Shown one piece after another: positions 1 through 5,306 of a DNA stretch of 20,324 nucleotides. Made by a program: the position numbers and the translations under genes. Every line of letters begins with the position of its first letter. Position 1 is the stretch's first letter. Under the pieces are notes generated by a model that searched no databases, was not told the DNA's origin, and saw nothing but the letters and a program-made list of their open reading frames with translations. The stretch covers positions 1 to 20,324 of IMG/VR virus record IMGVR_UViG_3300034160_000018; one strand, given 5' to 3'. Source of the stretch: a virus.

Positions 1-326
1 TACCGGTGCCGCGCAGGTCCAGAGAGCCGCCAACGTTTAACCCGTCCGGCAGCGCCGTGATACCGGTGCCTTCCAGGTCCAGAGAGCCGCCAACGTTTAA
101 CCCGTCCGGCAGCGCCGTGATACCGGGCCTTCCAGGTCCAGAGAGCCGCCAACGTTTAACCCGTCCGGCAGCGCCGTGATACCGGTGCCGCGCAGGTCCA
201 GAGGGCCGCCAACGTTTAACCCGTCCGGCAGCACGGTAATCCCGGTGCCTTCCAGGTCCAGAGAGCCGCCAACGCTCAGCCCGTCCGGCAGCACGGTAAT
301 CCCGGTGCCTTCCAGGTCCAGAGAGC
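1..326 (-). repeat. 60-bp tandem repeats (five copies plus a partial) inside the LRR-like gene
   Basis: Copies start at 1, 61, 121, 180, 240 and 300; the last is partial and the array runs off the left edge. All are 60 bases except the third (121-179), which is 59. Two alternating variants occur, reading LDLRG or LDLEG on the minus strand. The copies are almost identical, which suggests recent duplication or homogenisation. There are no unique spacers, so this is not a CRISPR array. Confidence 0.9.
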
Positions 327-405
327 CCGGAACAGTAATTTTGTTATCTTGGCTGATCGTGTGTTCAATGCCTTGTTCTTTCAAAATGCTCAACAAATTA
401 GTCAT
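97..405 (-). CDS. Leucine-rich-repeat-like tandem repeat protein, frameshifted
   Basis: The protein opens with about 27 unique residues (MTNLLSILKEQGIEHTISQD...) and then runs into near-identical 20-residue units of the pattern LDLEGTGITVLPDGLNVGGS, a regular leucine spacing expected to build a short solenoid. Repeat proteins of this style are familiar from enterobacterial prophages but I know of no proven function. The start is supported by AAGG five bases upstream. One T is missing near position 127 compared with the other copies (59 instead of 60 bases), so the frame shifts and ends at 97 with a non-repeat tail (GPVSRRCRTG). If the base is restored, the repeats stay open to the left edge of the window, so the intact protein would be longer. 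It is the last gene seen in the leftward operon and is separated from its upstream neighbour by a terminator, so expression may depend on readthrough or antitermination. Confidence 0.6.
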   Translation of the reverse strand: MTNLLSILKEQGIEHTISQDNKITVPGSLDLEGTGITVLPDGLSVGGSLDLEGTGITVLPDGLNVGGPLDLRGTGITALPDGLNVGGSLDLEGPVSRRCRTG

Positions 406-424
406 TTTTTGGCCTTATTCAGGG

Positions 425-451
425 TAAAGAAAAGGCCACTGAATGGTGGCC
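425..451 (-). terminator. Rho-independent terminator between the two leftmost genes
   Basis: On the minus strand GGCCAC-CATTCA-GTGGCC forms a perfect 6-bp stem (434-451), followed by TTTTCTTT. It lies downstream of the 534-833 gene and only about 20 bases upstream of the repeat gene, so it would limit expression of the latter. A second GC-rich hairpin (464-481, GCCGGG/CCCGGC) lies just before it but lacks a U-run. Confidence 0.75.
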
Positions 452-533
452 TGGGAATTCGGGGCCGGGATGATGCCCGGCGTCAGATGCCTTTACTTTT
501 AAGCCCAATTTAGTGCTGCATCCCTCCGGGCTG

Positions 534-833
534 TTATTTATGGCGAGAACGACGCTTCTGCTCCTTCGTCAGCAGCTTTAATAAAGCGGACGTGTTTCGC
601 TTCGCAGACTTGCGGTCGCTTCCCGATGTAAGCGCTACTAACTCTCTTAGCGCCGCACCGTCACCGCGTGAAAGGAACTCAACCTTTATGCCGCCGACCG
701 TATTTGCAAACTCGGTGTTGATTTCGCGAATTGTCATATTGCGGCCTGTATTTTTTATCCGGTTCTCTTTAACAAGAACCGCAGTCATCAGTTCTGCCAA
801 CTGCTTATCATTGAGTTGCTGCTCGTGATTCAT
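534..833 (-). CDS. Small phage protein of unknown function
   Basis: This 99-residue protein is rich in charged residues, with a very basic C-terminus (KEQKRRSRHK). No domain is recognised. It probably forms a helical, nucleic-acid-compatible small protein, but that is inference from composition only. The start is supported by GAGG about six bases upstream. Its first 26 bases overlap the end of the preceding gene, so the two are likely translated as a coupled pair in the leftward early operon. A terminator follows at 425-451. It is probably one of the accessory early proteins that lambdoid phages carry left of the immunity region. Confidence 0.7.
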   Translation of the reverse strand: MNHEQQLNDKQLAELMTAVLVKENRIKNTGRNMTIREINTEFANTVGGIKVEFLSRGDGAALRELVALTSGSDRKSAKRNTSALLKLLTKEQKRRSRHK

Positions 834-1131
834 GTTCGCCTCGGTGCGTTGTTAAAAAATGAAGGCTGGCAGCGATGAACGAGATTACTTGGCGCAGTTC
901 CGCCTCATTTTTTATCGTCGCTGGCAGTTCCTCCTTGATTTGCTGAGGTAAATAAATATTGCCGTTCCAACTCAGAACATCGCCAAAGCGGTAACTACAC
1001 AGCCATTCGCAATCGTTATCCGCTTCCCAAATGCACAGTAGAGTGGCTTCGCTGCTTGCTTTGGTTTCTACGGTCAGATCGAGTCCGCGACGTAGCGCCA
1101 TTTTGAAAGTGGTTTTTGAGATATCAAACAT
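808..1131 (-). CDS. Small phage protein of unknown function
   Basis: This 107-residue protein has no recognised domain. It has a mixed alpha/beta look, with several Trp and Cys residues in the middle (LLCIWEADNDCEWLCSYRFGD), and no signal peptide or membrane segment. AGAGGG lies about nine bases before the ATG. It is the first full-length gene after the 560-bp leader with the boxA element, and its end overlaps the 534-833 gene by 26 bases. Position suggests an early leftward-transcribed accessory function; the sequence does not say which. Confidence 0.7.
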   Translation of the reverse strand: MFDISKTTFKMALRRGLDLTVETKASSEATLLCIWEADNDCEWLCSYRFGDVLSWNGNIYLPQQIKEELPATIKNEAELRQVISFIAASLHFLTTHRGEHESRAATQ

Positions 1132-1147
1132 CGAGTAACCCTCTGCT

Positions 1148-1270
1148 TTAGTGGCCTTGCCGAAACCCTCGACAGCGCAAGGGCAGCGGTAAAATCACTT
1201 CTCTATCTGTTACATGATCGAATCCTCTTGGTTGAAGCAGCAGCCCACGGCGCCAGTGATGCCGATTCAC
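1148..1270 (-). CDS. Possible 40-residue Arg-rich peptide
   Basis: A GTG start preceded by AGGGAG with about seven bases of spacing opens a 40-codon frame beginning VNRHHWRRGLLLQPRG, rich in Arg and His, ending 16 bases before the start of the 808-1131 gene. The strong ribosome-binding site is the main support. Position downstream of boxA and the basic composition recall short RNA-binding antiterminators, but at 40 residues it is far shorter than lambda N, and chance is a real alternative. Confidence 0.25.
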   Translation of the reverse strand: MNRHHWRRGLLLQPRGFDHVTDREVILPLPLRCRGFRQGH

Positions 1271-1381
1271 GCAGGTTCTCCCTCTCAGGCCTGGCTAATC
1301 TTCCCCTCCGACGGATCGCCCCGGTGGGTACATCGCATTTGTGCGTACGGGTCTAAACGTCGCGTTCTGCTGGTAATCATC

Positions 1382-1397
1382 AAATTGTTAAAGAGCA
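1382..1397 (-). promoter_or_regulatory. boxA-like antitermination element in the leftward leader
   Basis: The minus strand reads TGCTCTTTAACAATTT, which matches the boxA core and following bases of the enterobacterial rRNA operon leader as I remember it. It lies about 250 bases upstream of the first leftward gene. boxA RNA is bound by NusB/S10 and supports antitermination. No clear boxB hairpin is seen beside it, so it may be an rrn-style, boxA-only element. Confidence 0.6.
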
Positions 1398-1602
1398 ATC
1401 CCGGTGATCTGGGCGACGGTGTGGCTGTCTGTGGGGTGAATATTGAACCAATAGTACGCATTAATCAAGAACCATAAGTACGAATCTTGAAGGTTAAAAC
1501 GAACTTTTGGTTTAATTAATTGAAATTTATGATGATTTATTTTTCGCTCTATAGTGATTTGCCTCAAATTTCAGGCGTAAGACAACCGCGCACGGGGGTA
1601 GG

Positions 1603-1659
1603 GCGCAGGAGTATCGAAAAAGTGCAGGAGAACGGATTTAGTGCAGGAGTGGGGATCGG
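1603..1659 (+). repeat. Three 19-bp direct repeats, GYGCAGGAG core
   Basis: Units 1603-1621, 1622-1640 and 1641-1659 follow each other without gaps and share GCGCAGGAG, GTGCAGGAG and GTGCAGGAG at their left ends, with a G-A pair conserved near the middle. They stand between the terminator of the repressor operon and the leftward leader. The exact spacing suggests a protein-binding array; the protein is unknown. Confidence 0.6.
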
Positions 1660-1664
1660 CAGGC

Positions 1665-1694
1665 ACAAAAAAACCCGGCGCGGTGGCCGGGTTT
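1665..1694 (-). terminator. Strong terminator ending the repressor operon
   Basis: AAACCCGGC (1671-1679) and GCCGGGTTT (1686-1694) form a perfect 9-bp stem with a 6-base loop. On the minus strand a run of seven T follows. The stem touches the stop codon of the 1694-1939 gene. A shorter U-rich tail on the plus strand could make it weakly bidirectional. Confidence 0.85.
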
Positions 1695-1939
1695 TATTTA
1701 GTGACTAATGACAGGAGTATTGGCACTAGTATTGATGAAATTATAAGTGCAATTACCCACTTATGATTTTCTTCAGCTTTATCTACTAAACGTCGTTCTA
1801 CGTTTCTTAGTTCACCTGTAGTATTTTTGTCAAATTGCTGGATATCTGCGCGTATTCCGCGAATATCTTCATGAATATCAATAATTAGTTGTTTTTGCGA
1901 CTCGATGATTGTTTCAACTCTTGTCACTCGGCTATTCAT
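1694..1939 (-). CDS. Small coiled-coil protein with C-terminal membrane anchor (XhlA-like layout)
   Basis: I place the start at the ATG at 1939 because GGAGG lies exactly seven bases upstream; this gives 81 residues starting MNSRVTRVETIIESQ. A longer frame starts at 2017 with a weaker site and adds 26 residues, including a GSGNGGGDD stretch that largely reflects the Shine-Dalgarno sequence. Residues 1-58 look like an amphipathic coiled coil; residues 60-80 (HKWVIALIISSILVPILLSL) form one membrane segment with a single Lys after it, so the coil probably faces the cytoplasm. The layout recalls XhlA-type phage proteins and anti-holin or exclusion factors. It is the last gene of the cI transcript and ends in a strong terminator, so it should be made in the lysogen. 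Confidence 0.75.
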   Translation of the reverse strand: MNSRVTRVETIIESQKQLIIDIHEDIRGIRADIQQFDKNTTGELRNVERRLVDKAEENHKWVIALIISSILVPILLSLVTK

Positions 1940-2027
1940 ATCATCGCCTCCGCCATTCCCGGAACCATGTCGCGTTGAGTTGGGGAATGGAATTACCTTA
2001 AATTCTTCCTGAATCATAGACCACTCT

Positions 2028-2399
2028 TCATTTTATGTCACCATGTTCAATCCAGGCGATGATAGGCATAGCTGAGAACCACTGCGTATAACCGCAGTTG
2101 CCGCAATGCATTGGATAGTAAAAGTCACCTAAGTTATTGGTTTCACTCATTACTCCATATATCCCAGTTATTTTTCTTGATTCAACATAAGTATATGATT
2201 TTTTTGATATTTCACCATTATGGTAATGACCTCCAATTGTTGCCATCACTCCAATTTTATCATGGTTGCAAACTGGACATATTAATGAGGAAACACCTTT
2301 TGACAACAAGTATTTATAAAATATATCTGGAGTTATTTTATAAAAAGCATCGAGTAAACTCTGATCTATATTTGTTTTTTTATTTTTATAATCATTCAT
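2028..2399 (-). CDS. Zinc-ribbon protein of unknown function in the repressor operon
   Basis: This 123-residue protein carries two CxxC pairs, C41-P-V-C44 and C99-G-N-C102, spaced as in a zinc ribbon with a 54-residue insertion between the knuckles. The insertion is rich in Gly, His and Tyr. No enzyme motif is seen. The gene is clearly more AT-rich than its surroundings, a usual sign of a recently acquired cargo gene. AGGTG lies about nine bases before the ATG. It starts 46 bases after the cI stop and ends 10 bases before the longer start of the membrane protein gene, so all three likely share the PRM transcript. The position equals rexA of lambda, but there is no visible sequence likeness to RexA. 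Confidence 0.75.
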   Translation of the reverse strand: MNDYKNKKTNIDQSLLDAFYKITPDIFYKYLLSKGVSSLICPVCNHDKIGVMATIGGHYHNGEISKKSYTYVESRKITGIYGVMSETNNLGDFYYPMHCGNCGYTQWFSAMPIIAWIEHGDIK

Positions 2400-2445
2400 A
2401 AAAATTCACACCTATATTTTTATGGATAGAAACATTAGCTAAGAG

Positions 2446-3141
2446 CTAAACCAACCTCATCTTAGTCTCTACACCCACGCCAATGATCCGGCAATTACCG
2501 TTGATTGGTATGAGTGGCCACGCCGGGTTGAGTCCCTTTAGGTATTTTAAGCCACCATCCATGATCAGCCTTTTAAACGTCGCTTCGTTTGAGTCGGACA
2601 ACTTTGCGATCACCAAACTTCCATTAACCGGTTCCCGGCCAGTATCAAACAGGACAAAAGTACCGTCTGGAATACTCATCCCTGCTGGTGCCGTCATTGA
2701 GTCACCCTCAACCAACAACCAGAACGCCTCGCCTTGAATATGCGCGTCAGACTCCAGCCATAGATCGATATCTGCCAACGTGTATGTTTCGACAGCCTCA
2801 GCCCACGCGCCAGCCTGGACGCTGCTGAGTACTGGATATTTCTTTCCGGCCTTGTATGCCCCTGCATAGGTGATGTTATCGCCGTGAATACTAATGACAG
2901 ATTCAGAAGATTTACCGTGTTGCAGCCAAACCACATCGACACGAAGGAAGTTAGCCAAGGCATTCATTTTATCCTGTCGAGGTAGTGACTCGGCATTTAG
3001 CCACTTACTAACGCCTTTCGAAGATAACCCCAAGGCTCTAGCTATAGCCATTCCGCGACCATGTTCATCTAACCCAGCATCTCTACAGGCCTGCGCAAGC
3101 CGCTGGGAAAATTCTTGACGCACTTTTTCATTTTGTACCAT
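2446..3141 (-). CDS. cI: CI-type prophage repressor with S24 autoprotease domain
   Basis: The 231-residue protein keeps lytic promoters off in the lysogen and is expected to self-cleave when RecA is activated. Residues 8-70 form a helix-turn-helix domain (ARALGLSSKGVSKWLNAESLPR). The C-terminal half is a LexA/UmuD-like peptidase S24: cleavage site A110-G111 (SVQAGAW), nucleophile S148 in VEGDSM, and general base K190 in ATFKRL. Length and order fit lambda-family repressors. No Shine-Dalgarno precedes the ATG, and a TACTAT -10 element ends about seven bases before it, so the mRNA from PRM is probably leaderless, as for lambda cI. It is divergent from cro. Confidence 0.93.
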   Translation of the reverse strand: MVQNEKVRQEFSQRLAQACRDAGLDEHGRGMAIARALGLSSKGVSKWLNAESLPRQDKMNALANFLRVDVVWLQHGKSSESVISIHGDNITYAGAYKAGKKYPVLSSVQAGAWAEAVETYTLADIDLWLESDAHIQGEAFWLLVEGDSMTAPAGMSIPDGTFVLFDTGREPVNGSLVIAKLSDSNEATFKRLIMDGGLKYLKGLNPAWPLIPINGNCRIIGVGVETKMRLV

Positions 3142-3220
3142 GAGTTCGATAGTAAACCACTTGCAAAAACTTTCAGTTCAATCATAATCCGTACTGAAAG
3201 TTCAATTTAAGGGTGTCCCA
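3142..3220. promoter_or_regulatory. Divergent PRM/PR promoters and operators of the immunity switch
   Basis: A perfect 10-bp inverted repeat, AACTTTCAGT (3168-3177) and ACTGAAAGTT (3193-3202), is separated by 15 bases and each arm is extended toward GTTCAAT; a weaker related AGTTCGAT lies at 3143-3150. These are the likely CI/Cro operators. Rightward PR reads TTGCAA (3161-3166), 16 bases, CATAAT (3183-3188), overlapping the left arm. Leftward PRM has TACTAT (3149-3154, minus strand) with a weak CTGAAA -35 sixteen bases upstream, as expected for a promoter needing activation. Confidence 0.75.
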
Positions 3221-3448
3221 ATGAACAATTTAGAAATTGCAATCAAGGGCGTGGGTATTCCAGAAGTAGCCAAAGCCTGTGGCGTCAGCGAACGTGCTGT
3301 TTATAAATGGATAAAAAATGGCTTCCTTCCCAAAACAGAGTTTTTTGGAAAAACCACTTACGCAAAAACCATAGAGAGCATTTCGTCTGGCAAGTACCAA
3401 GCAGATGAGCTGCTGAATACCAGCCGATTGAGATTACTCGCTAGTTAA
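3221..3448 (+). CDS. cro: Cro-like repressor
   Basis: The 75-residue protein has a helix-turn-helix at residues 12-33 (IPEVAKACGVSERAVYKWIKNG), as in small Cro/YdaS-type proteins of lambdoid phages, and little else. It is the first gene transcribed from PR, divergent from cI, with AAGGG seven bases before the ATG. It should compete with CI for the operators between the two genes and drive the lytic choice. Small size and lack of a dimerisation or protease domain separate it from the CI class. Confidence 0.85.
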   Translation: MNNLEIAIKGVGIPEVAKACGVSERAVYKWIKNGFLPKTEFFGKTTYAKTIESISSGKYQADELLNTSRLRLLAS

Positions 3449-3479
3449 AAATGGTATTAAAAAAACAGGGAAATTATTA

Positions 3480-3803
3480 ATGGAAAACAACGGAATAGCA
3501 CGGAAGTTAGAACCTCCTATCCTCAACCCGCGTGAGATTGAGGGGCTATTACTCAATCGACTTGCATCGGTGGGGCAGAAGTTTTACGCGGAGAAATCCG
3601 GTATCAGCGAATCGACCGCGAGTCGTCGCAAGGCAGAAGGGTATTTCGCTTCGATGGCCAGGGAGCTGGCAATACTCGGCATCCAGGCGGCACCGCCGGA
3701 AGCCGTACTCGTATCACGCGCTTATCTGGCATCGGTCGAGACATTGGCTGATATCGGATTGAAAGCAGAACGCAGCCGACCAGGGCCGCTGGGGTGGGAT
3801 TAA
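3480..3803 (+). CDS. cII: CII-like transcriptional activator
   Basis: The 107-residue protein contains SVGQKFYAEKSGISESTASRRK (about residues 31-52), the helix-turn-helix region of the phage CII family, followed by a helical part and the tail VETLADIGLKAERSRPGPLGWD, a typical end in P22 C1/lambda CII relatives. In that family the protein forms tetramers and activates PRE, PI and PaQ toward lysogeny. AGGG lies nine bases upstream of the ATG. Position right after cro agrees. I did not find a clear TTGC-N6-TTGC target nearby, so the recognition sequence may differ. Its stop overlaps the next start (TAATG). Confidence 0.85.
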   Translation: MENNGIARKLEPPILNPREIEGLLLNRLASVGQKFYAEKSGISESTASRRKAEGYFASMARELAILGIQAAPPEAVLVSRAYLASVETLADIGLKAERSRPGPLGWD

Positions 3804-4067
3804 TGGCTTGGGATACTTTCGTTTTTGACAATATCAATAAGCAACTGATAGCTGAAGGTTTTCCGCCTGGATTGGCTCAGGGGGGGGGCGGCACATGGAG
3901 CTGATTACTACCGTCGCATGTCACAGGCCAGTAAGCGTGGAGCCGCTTTTGATGATTGCCTTTTTCGTGCGCGTCAGTTCGTGCTGGCAGGCTGCCCGAA
4001 GAAGGATAAGCCCGTTAAGAAAAAACAAAGCCGAACTGCGCCAACAGCTCGGCCAAGCTTGCTTTAA
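3803..4067 (+). pseudogene. Small replication-region gene split by a run of nine G
   Basis: The ATG overlaps the cII-like stop (TAATG), so this is a coupled cistron. The frame reads MAWDTFVFDNINKQLIAEGF... to a homopolymer of nine G (3880-3888), after which it stops at 3902-3904 (33 residues). In another frame directly after the run, a sensible protein continues (ADYYRRMSQASKRGAAFDDC... ending at 4067). Removing one G joins the two parts into an 87-residue protein with consistent composition. So the gene carries a one-base expansion: a real knock-out, a slippage-controlled gene, or a sequencing error. Function is unknown; neighbours are cII-like and the initiator gene. The basic C-terminus (PKKDKPVKKKQSR) suggests nucleic-acid contact. 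Confidence 0.65.
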
Positions 4068-4090
4068 GAAAAACCAGCGAGGTTTTAATC

Positions 4091-4255
4091 ATGATACGCA
4101 AAAACAAGCGCAGAACGCAACAACAGGAAATTACACAGGCGGACTACCTGAAATGCCCAGACCCGATCGGCACCTTACCGCCAGAAGTGCAAAAGCGCTT
4201 TGTGGAAGAGTTTCGCAAGCTTCAACAGGCAAAGCAGGCAGGGCGCCATGAGTAA
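4091..4255 (+). CDS. 54-residue phage protein of unknown function
   Basis: A short frame begins MIRKNKRRTQQQEITQADYLK, is basic at the start and helical and charged at the end ([23 protein letters not shown]). GAGG lies eight bases upstream of the ATG, and the stop overlaps the start of the initiator gene by eight bases, which makes translation coupling likely and supports the gene although it is short. No domain is recognised. Small genes in this place are common in lambdoid replication modules. Confidence 0.65.
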   Translation: MIRKNKRRTQQQEITQADYLKCPDPIGTLPPEVQKRFVEEFRKLQQAKQAGRHE

Positions 4256-5306
4256 CACCGCTGAAATCATTCAATTCCGCGCGCCTGTGGTGCGCGAGGA
4301 GCATCGCGTGGCTGATACCGATGATGGGTATATCCGCCTGGCGAATGAGCTGTATGAGGAACTGATAGGCGCTAATTTAACGCGCAATCAGGCCAAGGTT
4401 GCGCATGCTGTATGCCGCAAGACCTATGGCTACAACAAGAAGGTTGACCGCATCGCTGATAGCCAGTTGTCAGAGCTGACCCGGCTGCCACGTCAGAAAG
4501 TTAACAAGGCCAAAAACGAACTGATCGCCATGCGCGTTCTGTTGCGCGAAGGGGTGCTGATTGGCCCCAATAAGAACCTCTCTGAGTGGCAAATTCCAGA
4601 GTGTCACCAAGATAGTGACTTTGTCACCAAAGCAGTGACAAAAAGTGTCACCAAAACAGTGACAGGGTTGTCACCAAAACAGGGACACACAAAAGACACT
4701 ATTCAAAAGACATTAAAAACAGATCCCCCTAAAGCCCCCAAGGGGGAATTTTCGGAGGAGGTTCTCTCACAAGCAAAACAGGTCTTGGAGTATTACAACA
4801 AACTCACACACGGATCTTGCCGTTCTGCAGAACCCTTCGCAGTGCTGCTGACAGAAACCAAATCCCGCAGCGCCTACACCCTGCAAGACCTGCAGTTGGT
4901 TGTTCGTTGGGTGGTGATGACCTGGAAGCGCAGAGACAACACGGTCGCCAAGCCGATGAATATCTGCCGGGTTAACCGCTTCGATGGCTACCTGTCCGAC
5001 GCCGAAGCTTGGCAGAAGACCTGCGTTGATATCGACTGCCAAGCGGTGATCGATGTCTACAACGACGTGACCAATGGGCGCATGGCCCCGGTCGAACTTG
5101 ACCGAGGGCGCGAGATAGCGATCCGGGAACTGGTCACGCACTTGGCAACTAAAACGCCCGCCGGGTTCCGGGCCTACTTTTCTGCATTCCTGGAAGATGC
5201 CCGCGAGTTCTACTTCGGCGGCGCGGACGGCACCGGCTGGCATGCCGATTTTGAATACCTGATGAAGCCTGAAACGCTGCGTAAAGTACGGGAGGGAACC
5301 CTGTGA
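4248..5306 (+). CDS. O-like replication initiation protein
   Basis: I start at the ATG at 4248 ([13 protein letters not shown]) because it overlaps the previous stop; an in-frame upstream ATG at 4200 has no support. The 352-residue protein has an N-terminal winged-helix DNA-binding domain typical of lambda O/P22 gp18 ([27 protein letters not shown], then ...[22 protein letters not shown]), a linker with the repeated peptide VTK encoded by the origin iterons, and a C-terminal conserved phage domain (about residues 180-250, ending near [12 protein letters not shown]). In the family it binds the iterons inside its own gene, melts the origin and recruits the helicase, here encoded by the next gene. 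The 3' end overlaps the helicase start by four bases (GTGA). Confidence 0.88.
   Translation: MSNTAEIIQFRAPVVREEHRVADTDDGYIRLANELYEELIGANLTRNQAKVAHAVCRKTYGYNKKVDRIADSQLSELTRLPRQKVNKAKNELIAMRVLLREGVLIGPNKNLSEWQIPECHQDSDFVTKAVTKSVTKTVTGLSPKQGHTKDTIQKTLKTDPPKAPKGEFSEEVLSQAKQVLEYYNKLTHGSCRSAEPFAVLLTETKSRSAYTLQDLQLVVRWVVMTWKRRDNTVAKPMNICRVNRFDGYLSDAEAWQKTCVDIDCQAVIDVYNDVTNGRMAPVELDRGREIAIRELVTHLATKTPAGFRAYFSAFLEDAREFYFGGADGTGWHADFEYLMKPETLRKVREGTL
4603..4730 (+). repeat. Replication origin: four 17-bp iterons plus A-rich tract
   Basis: GTCACCAAGATAGTGAC (4603), GTCACCAAAGCAGTGAC (4623), GTCACCAAAACAGTGAC (4647) and GTCACCAAAACAGGGAC (4670) are near-identical and internally symmetric (GTCAC...GTGAC). 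Start-to-start spacing is 20, 24 and 23 bases. An A-rich stretch follows (about 4684-4730), where melting would begin. Four symmetric iterons next to an A-rich tract inside an initiator gene is the plan of lambda ori. Confidence 0.85.

Larger units (their letters stand above)
1132..1693 (-). other. 560-bp leader/intergenic region of the leftward operon
   Basis: No convincing full-size gene lies here. From right to left it holds three 19-bp direct repeats (1603-1659), a 16-base near-palindrome (1561-1576, GCCTCAAATTTCAGGC), an AT-rich stretch (about 1480-1560) that could carry a leftward promoter although I find no good -35/-10 pair, a dyad TCAAGA/TCTTGA around 1464-1490, the boxA sequence at 1382-1397 and a mini-ORF at 1148-1270. 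Several other very short minus-strand frames between 1150 and 1370 read P/R/G-rich peptides, which may be remnants of a small phage gene or a structured leader RNA. Confidence 0.5.

Noticed and set aside
1-326. CRISPR array
   Set aside because: The repeats are contiguous coding units without unique spacers.
176-427. Plus-strand frame through the 60-bp repeats
   Set aside because: It is the antisense of the repeat gene; low-complexity Pro/Arg/Ser product and no ribosome site.
464-481. GCCGGG/CCCGGC hairpin as a second terminator
   Set aside because: No U-run on either strand follows it directly.
1500-1620. A lambda-like PL promoter with CI operators
   Set aside because: I found no good -35/-10 pair and no copy of the operator half-site ACTTTCAGT; only a near-palindrome at 1561-1576 remains.
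1214-1708. Plus-strand frames in the leftward leader
   Set aside because: They have no ribosome sites, and one runs through the repeats and terminator; the region is read from the other strand.
3895-4251. 118-residue plus-strand frame
   Set aside because: It runs out of frame across the broken gene and the 54-codon gene, with no ribosome site; both of those have better start signals and junctions.
4729-4752. CCCCC/GGGGG hairpin in the initiator gene as a terminator
   Set aside because: It lies inside a coding gene and is followed only by AATTTT; more likely a by-product of the Pro/Lys/Gly codons.
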